A stretch of DNA of 34,653 bases from a virus. The first letter of the stretch is position 1. Each line of letters begins with the position of its first letter. Below the pieces are notes generated by a model that made no database searches, was not told the origin of the DNA, and saw only the letters and a program-made list of their open reading frames with translations. Shown one piece after another: positions 6,401-16,919 of the stretch. The DNA is taken from positions 1 through 34,653 of the IMG/VR virus record IMGVR_UViG_3300006924_000078, one strand, 5' to 3'. Both the position numbers and the translations under genes were made by a program.

Positions 6401-9400
6401 TTTCACTTGTGCGATGGATGGAAACCAGTCTACTAAGACTTATCCTCGCCCTGGTATTGACCCATTTGCTGGTAGGTCTATGCCTATCACAGCAGAAACT
6501 GCGACTAGCATTACTATTAACGCTGGTGTATCTGGTCCTAATGTAGCATTTACTCCAACAAATTCAACTTACAGTGGAACTGAGTTGACTCTTACTGTTG
6601 GGCAGCATGGTTTAGGTGTTGGTCGTGGCGTTGTTCTTGCTGACGATTCTATCACTTTAAATATTGATGGAACACCACGCACATTCCCTAACGCATCTGC
6701 AGACCCAGCAATCCAAGGAGATTCTCTTTCTATCACTAGTGTTGGTGCTAGTCAGCACACGGCAACTAACGCTGTATATGATGCAGCATCTGGTGTTGTA
6801 ACACTAACTATTCCAACTCATGGATTCACTAATGGCGACTATATTAAGGTTGCAGATAGTTCTTTAACCTTTACATGTGCTCTAGATAATAACACGGTAC
6901 AGAAGGCATATCCTCGTGCTGGATACGATTATCCAAGTGGTAGATGGTTGGCAGTCAGTAATGTAACTACTAACACATTTGATATCAATGTAGGATCTTC
7001 TTCTTATACTGGTGCTCATACATTCGTTAGTGCAACTACTAATGGTATTGATCGTCAGACAGGAACTCTAACCGTTGATATTGGTAACATTGGCACTACG
7101 GTTTCTTTTGTAAGTGCAACAACGAACGCTGTTATTCATCAACCACAAAGTGCTCACACATTTACTGGTGCAACTGCTAACGCTGTTAAGCATCTACCTC
7201 AGTCTGCACATACATTTGTAAGAGCAACTTCTGATGCTGTTACTGTATACGCTAGAACTAACATTCTTTCTACTGCATCTAGAAATAAGGATGCTAGAAA
7301 CCTAATCCTTGCTAATAAAAATGATATTATTGATGCTGCAATTGCCGCAATTAATGCTTTCAACCCAACATTTGTATTCCCAGGTGGTAGTGATGTTAAG
7401 TGTAAGCGTGACTTAGGAATTATTCTCGATGGTATTGCACAAGACCTTTGGTTCGGTGGTAATGAATATTCTATCGGTAATGTTATTGAATATTTCGATG
7501 GTAACTCTCTACTAAGCAATGGTGTTGCTGGTGAACTTAATGAAACACTCATCGCCATTGAAAAAATTCATGATCAAATTAACCTTGCTGTTAATAATCA
7601 ACTAGCAAGTACTGATACTACAATTACTTTAGATGGTTGTGGTGATCCTACAATTGTTGATGACTCTCATTGCGATGCTGAGAAACTAATCAGAAAGAAT
7701 AAGAAGTTCATTGCTAAGGAAGCATATCAGCGTATGCTTTCTGCTTATCCTTCATATACTCCATCTACAGGTAATACTGAGCAAGATTGCTTAGATGATG
7801 TTAACAATGTAATGGATGAAATCCTCTATAACCTGAAGTTTGGAGGAAACCATAAGACATTTGATGCTGCTAAGATTTACACTACTGGCATCTATGAAGG
7901 TAAGAATCCACAAACCTTCACTCCTACTGGTGCTCAATACAATCCTTCTACTGGTGTTGTTGTTCTAACTATTCCTGATCATGGGATGTTGCAAGGACAA
8001 TATGTCAAACTAGAAAGAGAAAGTCTGACATTTACATGTGCTCAAGACAGCAACCTAACAGAGCATAGTTATCCTCGTGTTGGTGATGGAAACTATCTAG
8101 AGTGGGAACAAATTGATAATACAACTGACGATACTATCACTATTAATGTTGGTGTCTCTAGCAATACAACGGCACATACTTTCGTTGGTGCTTTTAATGA
8201 TGCAGTTGTTTATGGAACTACACAGCAAACATTCCTTAATTCTGAAAGAGATGAGGCAGAGAGAGTCTTTGCTGAAGCATTATCAGTTTCCACTGATGTA
8301 ATGCGTAATATTGCAGTTACTCCAACTAATTGGACTCCTGCTGGTGACACATTACAGATTACTGATGGTACAATTATTCCAGATGTTACCAACCCAACAT
8401 GTCAGGGTGTAGCGTCTTCTCTAAGTACTTTGTTTGGTGTCATTACACAAGCTATTGGGAATGATGCTGGCGTTGGTACACTTACTGCTACAAGAACAGT
8501 ACCAACACAACCAACATCATATGCGGCACATAACTGTTCTGATGTTCTAGGTAATGTTGATAATCTTATTAGTATCTTCACTGATAATCTATTTGCTGGT
8601 AATCTTAATTCTCTTCCTGATATTGATAATGGTCTTTGGGATTGTGCTAATGTAAGAAGTACAATTGATACTCTTACATCTATTCTAATTGATGCTCTGG
8701 AAGCAACAAACCTTGACAGTTTACCTGATGTTGTTACTGGTGGATTTGCATTAGACAGACTAGGTTCTAAGTGCTATAGAGACATCGGTATTATCACTGA
8801 TGCTGTTATCAATGACCTCAGATTTGGTGGCAACCTTAACAGCATTCAAGCAGGTGAGGCATACTTTATTGGTAACAATCTAGCATACATTGATAAGGAG
8901 AAAACTGAAACTCTCGATGCATGGGGTGCTATTAAGAACCTTGCGATCTCTTCTCTTCGTAATCACACCACACAAATTAATAGCTGTCTACTGACTAATG
9001 GCAGTGCAATTGTTAATGTTGGATCTAATACTGGTCTAGCAATTGGTATGAAGGTTACTGAGTATCTGTCTACTGACTTCTCTTCTGATGCTCAATTAAA
9101 TTCTGGTGCTACACCTATCACTGCTAATATTGATGGCGAAACATATGTCAAGAGATTAGTTGGTGGTGATAGAGTTGAACTTGGTGTTAAGAATGCAAGA
9201 CTAACGACTGGTGCTACTAAGGTTGTAACTGGTCCTGGTGGTAGCAACTTGACCCTATACTTTGAAATGACACAAGGTTATTGGGCAGATACATTACCTG
9301 TAACTGATCCTACTATATCAACATCCAATGCTGGATATCCAGAGTGTGCTAATACTGCATCTGCAGTCGCGACTTTAGTAGATAATATTATCTCTATCAT

Positions 9401-12400
9401 TAATAATGGCATCGGTGCTGTTGACCTTGTAGAACAAATTGCAACTTCTTCTGATTTTGCTAAGAGAGCAACTATCTGGACTATTGATACAACAGGCACA
9501 AGTTCACCTAATCCACATCTACTTGAGACTGGAACTGCAATTAGACTTATTCCAAGACCAAGATGGGATGATGAAGCATCTAAGTATGTTGATGTTGATA
9601 AGCGTCTTGTTAGATTGCCCAATGGATTTGAAACTAATAGAACTTACTTTGTAATCGCTCCTGGTAGAATAACTTCTCCATACGATTACTCACCTACAGG
9701 TTTTGCTAAAACTGAATCTACCAAATTATTACTTGCTGAAACAAAGGCAAATGCTGCAGCAGGTATCTACATCTACTCTTCTGAGTCTGATACAATCGAT
9801 AAGGATGTTGAAATTGATCTTTATCAATTCACTCTTGATGAGAAGTATGATCTCACTACTTACAAGTGTAATCTAGATGTTGCTGTCGCTGGTGGTAGTG
9901 CTGTTACTGGTGGTATTGTAGCAAATGTTGCACATATTTTTGATGCACCTCAGAATGTTCCACAAAGAGTCTTCTTTAGACCTATTGGTAACAGCAACTT
10001 ACCACTTCTTGCTGCAGCACTACAGAGTGATAATGCAGCAGCGAATTTCAATGACTCTACTGCTGGTGTTGCTGACTCTCAAGGTAGACTTAATCCAGAA
10101 TTTGAATTCTTTGTTCGTTATCAAACATCCCTAACGAAACCAAATAAAGTATTCACGATCTATAAGACATTTGCTGATGCAATTAATGATCAGAATAGGA
10201 TTACATTCCAAACTTTAGATCCTAGTCTTAAGTTTACTGTATTTGCTAACAAGTCTAAGTCTCCATATGGTTTTGACCCAAGATCAACTTCTTACTCTAA
10301 TTCCACTACAGGTAGATGGTATATTAAAGTTAAGGACACCTCCAGTAGTGCAAATGCAATTGCAATTCAACAAGAAAGCATTCTTTGGAGAACACAACAG
10401 TCTGACTATACTCAATCTCCTGATCCTAAGACTGCTGATTCTTGGTACTTCAGACAGGAAGATTCTCGTGGAGCGGATGATAGAACATATAAACTGCGTT
10501 ATGTCATTCCTAGTTATCTTGAGGGTGTTAGAGATCCTATTAATGGATTTGTTATCAAGACAAGAACTGATACTAACCGTAGACTAAGACCACAAAACAT
10601 TCTACTTAAACCAGCACCTGGAAACTTTAAGTCTGATGCATTCTTCCAAAATGATGCGAATCCAGGTGAAAGAATCGGTTGGACGAGTGATCAAATTATC
10701 GCTGCCAAAGGTTCTCTACAGGACACATATGATCCTTATAATTTAGAGCAAGGAAAGAGGACTATTGTCACTGATAATAATATCAGCATGACAATTCAGT
10801 CTGGTAGATTTAAGACTGTTAATGGTGAGCAACTTCTTGAGTTGAGTGTATATGATTACGAACCAAATCAAAACATTCTAAGTCTAAACAAAGCAAGATT
10901 TAGAACTGTTAAGATTACTGCTCCTCAGGGTGGTTCGTTTGAAGTTGAGAAGACACTAGATGGTGGTAATATCAACTCTCCAAACCGTGTCACATGGACT
11001 GGTAACACTTCAGGTAGTGCATATATTCATGCATATACTAATGTTGGTAATGACCATTATCTAATCCTGAAAGGATTTAGTGATGGTGATCTAGAGTATT
11101 CTCCATTCTACAATACACGATTCCAGCAGGGTAGCATCTATGCAGATATGCTAGATGACCCTGATATGGGTAAGTCTTTACCACTTAAGAGACTTATTGC
11201 CAAAGAAGAGAGCGATCTTTTCTATAAGCAAAATGGAGCACCTGTATACACCATCACTCCTGGTGATACTATTAAGGAAGATGGAACTGAGAACAGATAT
11301 GTTGTTGCTTCTGTCGAAGATCAGGGTGATATCGATGATACATTCTATATCTTTGAGATTGAGACACTACAGCGTCGTATTGCTAAGCAGCAAGATGGTA
11401 TCTACTACCTAACTGCAATTCGTGGTAATATTTCTCCTCTGCCATTAGGTGCAGGTAATCAACGCAACTTCCGTAACTTTAAGTTCTCTCAACCAATTTC
11501 TTACCTGTATCCACAGAACTATAAGAATGATCCATTCTGGTTCCAGTATGCTGGTACAACAGCGAACGAGAAGTCTGCAGCTGCTGCATTAATTGATCCT
11601 CCCGCAACATATTCTGCTGCTGACAACTATATTCATGGTTTAGTTAGAACTAATGATTCTAAGTCTTCGATGACTAAGGAAACAATCATTGACTTGATTG
11701 CAACTCCTGCATTTGAAAATAACACTTACACTACTAAAGTTGGTGACATTGATTCTAGAATCCAAGCACAAGAAGGTAATGCATCTTCTGGCGCTGAAGA
11801 TAGAAAAATTCCTATCTCTGGTGACAATAGAGTATTCACGGATCAGAAATGGTATGTTGAACTTAGAAGACCTTCTATTGCTCGTGCTGGTAACCATACA
11901 TTTGAGTATCTTGGATTCGGTCCAGGAAACTACTCCACAGGTCTCCCAGCGCGTCAGGAGATCGTCTTAACAGCAACTCAGGACTACTACGCCCAAGCGA
12001 AGCGTCAAGACGCTGGTATCGTCTTCTACACAGGTATTAACTCTAACGGTGAACTTTATATTGGTAATCGTAAGATTAATGCTATTACTGGCGAAGAAGA
12101 ATTCTTAGAAAGAGCAGCATTACTTGACTCTGACGATGATGATGACGATATCAGTTCACTTGTCACCACCTTTGATGTTCCTGTTACATTCAATAAGAAC
12201 ATTACTATTAATGGTGGAGATGGAGAACTGGTTAGTAACTTTAATTCTCCTGTTGCAATAAATGTCAACAATGATGATTTAATATTCCAACCAAATGCAT
12301 TACAAGTTTACTCTAATGTAAATGTTAACGATCCAGATTTGCAAGGACAACCAAATGGTCCTGCCAACAACCCACTCTTGGATCGTACATCATTCACTCC

Positions 12401-15400
12401 TCGTCAGAGTGGTGATATCTTCATCGGTAAGAACCAAGTTAAAGCAGCACAGTTTGTAATTAACCCGATCAGAAATGGTCAAGGTTATAAGATTCAAACA
12501 CATACGATAATCGACGGTGGTATCGTATTCCCATCAAATGTATCTCCAAACCAATCCGCTTTATATTCTCTAAGCACTGGTGGTACTTCTCTAAATGCTA
12601 AACAATATGTTAAGTATGGTACATCAGGAGCATTTATCTTACCCACAGATGGAGATATCTTATTCAAGGGCGGTTCTGTTGAAAGATCTGGATCTCTTGG
12701 TTGGGTATATTCAAACTTCTATACTTCAATACAAAATGCTGCGATTGCTTCTGTTCAATTTAATGGAACGAAGTATGTTAAACTGAACTGGGACCTTGTT
12801 TCCTCTGTTCAGCAAACTAATAACAGTCTTGGTATTGTAGAGACATCTAGAATTAGAATCAAGAACTTCTATCCTAATGCTGCCCTAGAAAGTGACGGTG
12901 GATTCCCAATTGTTTCTCCAACTATTCAGGGAACTACATATCCATTCAATGCAAGCAACACCTTCTGTTATATTGAGATTGGTGAATCTATCGCTGCAGT
13001 ATCTTACGATAATGATGGTGATGGTGCAATTGATAATCCTGTCTCTAATCCAACATGGGATAACTTAATTTTACGAGCAGGAACACCTATTAACGGTGGT
13101 ACTCCTGCTCCTACTATGGAGTTCTCTTCTGCTAACTGGAAGGAAACAGGTGTTATTGGTGCTGACGTTCTAAGAACTGATACAGCTAGTATTGGTGATT
13201 ACAAACTTGGTATTAACACAATAGCAGCTGCAGCACATAGTGCATACGAAACTGCGTTTGTTGATGCTAATACTGATCCAAAGGCAAACCTAGAGGTCAT
13301 TGGTACTACATGGATTAGCGGTAAGAAAGTTCTAACTTGGTTAGACGAATCTTCTGCAACCCTAACCAATAAGACTGAAACTGGTCAGGCAAATGCATTC
13401 ATGGTTGGTGGATTCAGAGACAATCCTGATTCTACTGCATTAATTAGAGCGAATACTCTAACAAATAGAGTTGGTATTAACATCGCCAACAACAATACTC
13501 TTCTCGATAAGACATTTGTTGTTAATGGTGAAGTGAGAATTGCTCAGACATTAACTCTAACTAACGGAACAATTGAAAGTCCTTCTGGAACCTTTAATTT
13601 AGGTCCTACAAGTACAAGTATCAACCTGTTCCCATTAGCAACCACGCTGAATGTTGCAAATGATGCAACAGCAACGCAAACCATCAACATTGGCAATGCA
13701 ACTGCTAACCAGACGCTTACTATTGGTGGTGGAGCAGACACATCTGCTCTCTATATTCATAGTTCTTCTGAGTCTTCTGTTATTGACATCGGTACTGTAT
13801 CTAACTCTAATTCGGGTTATCAGTCATCTATCACAATGGGTGGCGCATTCCAGAACAGTGCATCTCTATTCAATATTAGAAACAGACTACTCAAAATAGA
13901 TGGTGATATTCAACTTGGTACACCATCTACTGGCATTACCAAGATGTACTCCTTCACTCCAAAACTGGAGATCTTTAGTGCATCTGGTGGTTCTAATGAA
14001 ATTGATGCTTTCCGTACAGGTTCTATTCTCAGCATTGGTGCTGATGCAGGAACTACAACCATCAATAACAGTCTTTATGTCAAAGCATCTGAACGAGTTG
14101 ATGGAAACATCACACTAAATGGTGGTCTGTCTGTTGGCATCATCACTGCAACTAGAGGTATCTTTAGTACATCTACTTCTTCTCATGCAGTAGGTGCAAC
14201 TGATGATCTCAACATTGATATCTACAGAAGAACAGAAATTGGTAAGACAATTGACTCTCAAGGTAATGCTCTATGGGGTGGCACAACCTTCCAAGAAGGA
14301 ACTAACACTTACTACTTACCTCTTAATGAGGCAATTGGTATTACTGATATTGCTATCGGTGATTTCCTTCTAATTGATAGAGGAGATACTACTGGTGGTA
14401 GTAACCAAGCAAACTCTGAAATCGTTAAAGTTGTAACTCTTATTAATGCTAGCAATGCTAATGATTCTGAGGGTTATAGAGTTGAGGTTGAAAGAGCACA
14501 GGAAGGAACTACACTCCGTACCGATCATCCTGACAACTGTAAGGTTGTCAAACTTCTTAAGCAGAACAATGTAAGTTATCTAACTCAAGCAATTGCTACT
14601 GCTGGTAGTCAAGGAGATTCGGTATCGATTACAACTGCTGAGTTTGGTGGTAGTATCAAGATCAATGATATTATTAGACTAAATGATGGGGAACTATTCA
14701 ATGTAAGTGGTATTAGTACCGATGCATCGAATATTCAAGGTTTAAGAATTAATGATGGTGCTGAACCAACTGCCTTTACTGTATTCGAGGTTCTCTCTAC
14801 TACAGGTCAAACGACAATTGAAGGTCCAACTGAAGTTAGAAATGATATTACCTTAACTGGTAGTACATCAAACAATGATAAGATGTTCACCATTACAAAT
14901 GGTGCTTCTTCTCCTATTACTGTATTTGATGTTGACAGTTCTGATGGCGACACTAGAATCCTTGGTGATCTAAGTGTCGGTGCTAACTTCCAAGAGTTTA
15001 CAGTTGATGGTGACTTAGGTAATGTTACCATGAAAGGTGGCAACCTTGACATCTTTAATAATGCTGGCACTACCAAGCAACTTGAATTCATTAATGGTAA
15101 TGGTAACTTAACTATTGCAGGTGTTATTGAAACTGAGGGAACAGGAACTAATCTGTTCGCTGGTGATATTCAACTTAACGGTGGCGACCTCACTGTTAAC
15201 GATGGATCCACCACAAGATTCAAGGTAAATAATGATGGTGGAATTGACCTTGGTGGAATCACAGACTACATCAGTCAGACTGGTGGTAGAAAGTGGGTTT
15301 ATCAGTCTACAGTATCTGGTGATGGTGGAGTATTGACTGCTAATGTTAACTACTTTACTAAAGCATCTTCTGACCTTGTTCTTAAATTGCCCCCGAGCGC

Positions 15401-15683
15401 AAAAACTGGAGACATGATCCGATTTGTTGATATTGGTGGCGCTTTGACCTATAATGTCAGAATGATTATTAGAGCACCTGACGGTATTCCTGTCGCAGGA
15501 GACTCAACTAATACTAACCTAAGTATTGGTAGCGTTGACTTCAATAACTTTGGTGGTGGTGAACTAATTGTTACGACACCTAATGCATCGTTCGGTCTGG
15601 TATATTCTGGAGCAACAAATGCAGACGGAAGCGCCACAGGCGTTCCAAGCAACCTACGCGGTTGGTGGTTAATGGAAATTTAA
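3471..15683 (+). CDS. Giant virion structural / tail-fibre-like protein, 4070 aa
   Basis: A single uninterrupted 4070-residue frame, a kind of giant structural protein known in T4-like cyanophages. The N-terminus (LTRLDNLITSKTGKYLYVSP) is probably the virion attachment end. Residues about 720-1830 contain four helical modules with a C-x-x-D-[IV]-x(5)-[DN] core and GGN ending (Cys at 767, 1311, 1440, 1768) and five roughly 85-residue beta modules with FTPTGATYNP starts and FTCAxDxN centres (starting near 854, 940, 1027, 1096, 1483). Residues about 1180-1260 hold short AHTF-x-x-AT-x-NAV repeats. Around 2885 is a run of six Asp, and at 3180-3188 a DNDGDGAID calcium-loop motif. The last 700 residues are fibre-like beta repeats (TINIGNAT, LTIGGG). 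It follows the late promoter. Role: long tail fibre or baseplate-associated structural protein (family knowledge plus inference). Confidence 0.85.
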   Translation: MPLTRLDNLITSKTGKYLYVSPDDFNASDELNNRGNSPVRPFKSIQRAFLEVARYSFLPGVDNDRFDQFTIMLMPGEHFIDNRPGLSDTSNIDVFGYNTTTSEWTDNSILDLSNPDNIFYKFNNTEGGCIIPRGTSLVGYDLRRTMVKPLYVPDPADSRENRSAIFNVTGGCYFWQFTIKDGETTSLSPLYNSSAAIPSGEVYYSKDDFTKKTAPNYSHHKLTVFEYADKEELSLLYRKIAKAFEDFTPGINIENPSGKREFDVRVQENRIVGPLSDSRAIESLQFDDATSDPAIPGSNVRVTVTTKIEHGYFAGQSVAILNTDVDDKLEGTFVISSIDANDGRKFTYFVEGEVVTTIGPGSNSGASSIAPGDVLNISSIPALGTGALTLAEVDSVESASPYVFNVSIRSTWGICGIWANGLKATGFKSMVIAQYTGVSLQKDDRAFIRYDEFTNTFNQASLKDAFDSIPYHTKGDSFWKDEWRNFHVRASEDAFIQNVSIFAVGFADHFLMESGGDMSITNSNSNFGNTSLHAIGHKGFAFNSDKGGYIDAIIPPKVIEPTEKRINYYPFNLPATINGVEGIQTKNQGVVVYNNTRLYLESDEDAINPDKRPAVSIEGYRLGARQNDKIYVKLEKGYATDDQEYSAELNPTGFVKYIAKPDIISPSTGGVIDNLSLDAANLIEANRTFFQEEVFGYVLEKYPDLQQISYVNPGLDPQSNRYQDSRNLIIANRDEIVDEAYDSMFAAFGPAGENNAAFNSGNDETKCKRDIGLIVDAIAEDLRDGGNGNIIDATKKYFNADGTPLVNGLLGEEEFAIFAFRRARDLCKQAIANLLTVTDTTVSIDPANTVAKDFQPTGATYDPSNGNFVFTLADHGFNVGDCLELNPSGFTFTCAMDGNKTEHSLPQIGQFAYNKTIPIDAITDDTIRVNVGASGPNVEFTPSGATYNPATGDLVLEIGTHTLSVGEGVVIDDNSLSFTCAMDGNQSTKTYPRPGIDPFAGRSMPITAETATSITINAGVSGPNVAFTPTNSTYSGTELTLTVGQHGLGVGRGVVLADDSITLNIDGTPRTFPNASADPAIQGDSLSITSVGASQHTATNAVYDAASGVVTLTIPTHGFTNGDYIKVADSSLTFTCALDNNTVQKAYPRAGYDYPSGRWLAVSNVTTNTFDINVGSSSYTGAHTFVSATTNGIDRQTGTLTVDIGNIGTTVSFVSATTNAVIHQPQSAHTFTGATANAVKHLPQSAHTFVRATSDAVTVYARTNILSTASRNKDARNLILANKNDIIDAAIAAINAFNPTFVFPGGSDVKCKRDLGIILDGIAQDLWFGGNEYSIGNVIEYFDGNSLLSNGVAGELNETLIAIEKIHDQINLAVNNQLASTDTTITLDGCGDPTIVDDSHCDAEKLIRKNKKFIAKEAYQRMLSAYPSYTPSTGNTEQDCLDDVNNVMDEILYNLKFGGNHKTFDAAKIYTTGIYEGKNPQTFTPTGAQYNPSTGVVVLTIPDHGMLQGQYVKLERESLTFTCAQDSNLTEHSYPRVGDGNYLEWEQIDNTTDDTITINVGVSSNTTAHTFVGAFNDAVVYGTTQQTFLNSERDEAERVFAEALSVSTDVMRNIAVTPTNWTPAGDTLQITDGTIIPDVTNPTCQGVASSLSTLFGVITQAIGNDAGVGTLTATRTVPTQPTSYAAHNCSDVLGNVDNLISIFTDNLFAGNLNSLPDIDNGLWDCANVRSTIDTLTSILIDALEATNLDSLPDVVTGGFALDRLGSKCYRDIGIITDAVINDLRFGGNLNSIQAGEAYFIGNNLAYIDKEKTETLDAWGAIKNLAISSLRNHTTQINSCLLTNGSAIVNVGSNTGLAIGMKVTEYLSTDFSSDAQLNSGATPITANIDGETYVKRLVGGDRVELGVKNARLTTGATKVVTGPGGSNLTLYFEMTQGYWADTLPVTDPTISTSNAGYPECANTASAVATLVDNIISIINNGIGAVDLVEQIATSSDFAKRATIWTIDTTGTSSPNPHLLETGTAIRLIPRPRWDDEASKYVDVDKRLVRLPNGFETNRTYFVIAPGRITSPYDYSPTGFAKTESTKLLLAETKANAAAGIYIYSSESDTIDKDVEIDLYQFTLDEKYDLTTYKCNLDVAVAGGSAVTGGIVANVAHIFDAPQNVPQRVFFRPIGNSNLPLLAAALQSDNAAANFNDSTAGVADSQGRLNPEFEFFVRYQTSLTKPNKVFTIYKTFADAINDQNRITFQTLDPSLKFTVFANKSKSPYGFDPRSTSYSNSTTGRWYIKVKDTSSSANAIAIQQESILWRTQQSDYTQSPDPKTADSWYFRQEDSRGADDRTYKLRYVIPSYLEGVRDPINGFVIKTRTDTNRRLRPQNILLKPAPGNFKSDAFFQNDANPGERIGWTSDQIIAAKGSLQDTYDPYNLEQGKRTIVTDNNISMTIQSGRFKTVNGEQLLELSVYDYEPNQNILSLNKARFRTVKITAPQGGSFEVEKTLDGGNINSPNRVTWTGNTSGSAYIHAYTNVGNDHYLILKGFSDGDLEYSPFYNTRFQQGSIYADMLDDPDMGKSLPLKRLIAKEESDLFYKQNGAPVYTITPGDTIKEDGTENRYVVASVEDQGDIDDTFYIFEIETLQRRIAKQQDGIYYLTAIRGNISPLPLGAGNQRNFRNFKFSQPISYLYPQNYKNDPFWFQYAGTTANEKSAAAALIDPPATYSAADNYIHGLVRTNDSKSSMTKETIIDLIATPAFENNTYTTKVGDIDSRIQAQEGNASSGAEDRKIPISGDNRVFTDQKWYVELRRPSIARAGNHTFEYLGFGPGNYSTGLPARQEIVLTATQDYYAQAKRQDAGIVFYTGINSNGELYIGNRKINAITGEEEFLERAALLDSDDDDDDISSLVTTFDVPVTFNKNITINGGDGELVSNFNSPVAINVNNDDLIFQPNALQVYSNVNVNDPDLQGQPNGPANNPLLDRTSFTPRQSGDIFIGKNQVKAAQFVINPIRNGQGYKIQTHTIIDGGIVFPSNVSPNQSALYSLSTGGTSLNAKQYVKYGTSGAFILPTDGDILFKGGSVERSGSLGWVYSNFYTSIQNAAIASVQFNGTKYVKLNWDLVSSVQQTNNSLGIVETSRIRIKNFYPNAALESDGGFPIVSPTIQGTTYPFNASNTFCYIEIGESIAAVSYDNDGDGAIDNPVSNPTWDNLILRAGTPINGGTPAPTMEFSSANWKETGVIGADVLRTDTASIGDYKLGINTIAAAAHSAYETAFVDANTDPKANLEVIGTTWISGKKVLTWLDESSATLTNKTETGQANAFMVGGFRDNPDSTALIRANTLTNRVGINIANNNTLLDKTFVVNGEVRIAQTLTLTNGTIESPSGTFNLGPTSTSINLFPLATTLNVANDATATQTINIGNATANQTLTIGGGADTSALYIHSSSESSVIDIGTVSNSNSGYQSSITMGGAFQNSASLFNIRNRLLKIDGDIQLGTPSTGITKMYSFTPKLEIFSASGGSNEIDAFRTGSILSIGADAGTTTINNSLYVKASERVDGNITLNGGLSVGIITATRGIFSTSTSSHAVGATDDLNIDIYRRTEIGKTIDSQGNALWGGTTFQEGTNTYYLPLNEAIGITDIAIGDFLLIDRGDTTGGSNQANSEIVKVVTLINASNANDSEGYRVEVERAQEGTTLRTDHPDNCKVVKLLKQNNVSYLTQAIATAGSQGDSVSITTAEFGGSIKINDIIRLNDGELFNVSGISTDASNIQGLRINDGAEPTAFTVFEVLSTTGQTTIEGPTEVRNDITLTGSTSNNDKMFTITNGASSPITVFDVDSSDGDTRILGDLSVGANFQEFTVDGDLGNVTMKGGNLDIFNNAGTTKQLEFINGNGNLTIAGVIETEGTGTNLFAGDIQLNGGDLTVNDGSTTRFKVNNDGGIDLGGITDYISQTGGRKWVYQSTVSGDGGVLTANVNYFTKASSDLVLKLPPSAKTGDMIRFVDIGGALTYNVRMIIRAPDGIPVAGDSTNTNLSIGSVDFNNFGGGELIVTTPNASFGLVYSGATNADGSATGVPSNLRGWWLMEI

Positions 15684-15692
15684 TTTAAACAG

Positions 15693-16919
15693 ATGGCAAC
15701 TTACGGAACACTTAAGACAATGAAAGCCGCCGCCATTGGCACCATCATGCCATGGGGCGGCGACTTGACAGGCATCCCCGCTGGATGGTTAATTTGCAAT
15801 GGTCAGACACTAGAAGCAGACGATTTCCCATTACTTACACAGGTAATTGGAGATAACTATGGCGGTACAACTTTAGGAGGAGTATTTCCAAATTATAGTG
15901 GATCAATTGCTCTTCCTAATATTAATCAAAGAGCACTGGTCGATCTTGACTCTTCATATTTTGATAATAGTAATAGTATTGATACAACTGAAGCACTCGC
16001 TGCCTTAGTTGATCCAGTAAATGGAGCAAACTTTCTTGGAACTGACATCGATAATGGTGTTGGTGATGATTATGATGCATATACTGATGTTAATTTTGCA
16101 TATACACCAGAGAGTGACTTCAATGGAAAACTAACTGGCGCTAATTTGAATGAAACTTTTGGATCAAAGACAGTATACATGTCTCATCGAAAGTTGGGTA
16201 GGAGACATATTTTGATTCATAGTCACCCAACTACATTTGACACCATGTATCTTCCCTCTTCGGGAACGAGACCAGGAAAAGGTGTTGCTGCATGGGGTGA
16301 GATTAACTATCGTATTTCTCGTGCAAACTTTGACCAATTAGATTATGGTCAGGTTCAGGCACAGTTGACTATTCAGTATACAAATGACCAAGGATTTGGT
16401 GGTGGTGCTCCAGGTGTCGTGGTTGCTAATGTTCAGGGTGAAGGACCAACATTTAACCTAAAACCAGTGAATGTTGTTGGATCTCCAATTTCTAACTGGT
16501 TCGGTCCATATCAAGTTCCAAACACCACTAGTAGTAATACAATGGATGAGGAGTTTCAAGCAGGAGATACATTAGCATATACTCCTGGTGGTGGTACAAC
16601 AACTGTTGCCAACAGAAACTTTGACAATGGTGGTGCCAATAGTGGTGACACACAGACTTATACTAAAGCAATGTTTGATAGCAATGCTATTAGTTTCAAC
16701 CAAAATGCGACAATTGCTGGTCAGCAAGCAGTTATTCAACCACATAATCATGAACCATTTGAGACTACTTTTGATAAATCAAATTTAAGAATTCCTAGCA
16801 CTGTCAATGTAACTGCTATTTCAAATGTTACACCACAGAATATCGATAAGGCATTCCGTCTAGATGTATCTGTTCCAACACCTAATCTAATCTGTTTATA
16901 TTTAATTAGAGCATACTAA
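15693..16919 (+). CDS. Tail-collar-domain fibre protein, 408 aa
   Basis: The N-terminus carries a phage tail collar domain: GTIMPWGGDL, then PAGWLICNGQTL and DFPLLTQVIGDNYGG (residues about 16-60), followed by ALPNINQRAL (73-82). This is the arrangement of T4 gp12-type short-fibre and other receptor-binding proteins. The middle is a beta-rich insertion. Two His-x-His pairs are present: HSH near residue 176 and HNH at 351-353; in T4 gp12 and gp37 such pairs bind metal inside the trimer. It ends in LIRAY, resembling the ends of the other two collar proteins here. Its stop overlaps the next start (TAATG). Likely a trimeric fibre or adhesin-connector in the virion tail. Confidence 0.85.
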   Translation: MATYGTLKTMKAAAIGTIMPWGGDLTGIPAGWLICNGQTLEADDFPLLTQVIGDNYGGTTLGGVFPNYSGSIALPNINQRALVDLDSSYFDNSNSIDTTEALAALVDPVNGANFLGTDIDNGVGDDYDAYTDVNFAYTPESDFNGKLTGANLNETFGSKTVYMSHRKLGRRHILIHSHPTTFDTMYLPSSGTRPGKGVAAWGEINYRISRANFDQLDYGQVQAQLTIQYTNDQGFGGGAPGVVVANVQGEGPTFNLKPVNVVGSPISNWFGPYQVPNTTSSNTMDEEFQAGDTLAYTPGGGTTTVANRNFDNGGANSGDTQTYTKAMFDSNAISFNQNATIAGQQAVIQPHNHEPFETTFDKSNLRIPSTVNVTAISNVTPQNIDKAFRLDVSVPTPNLICLYLIRAY

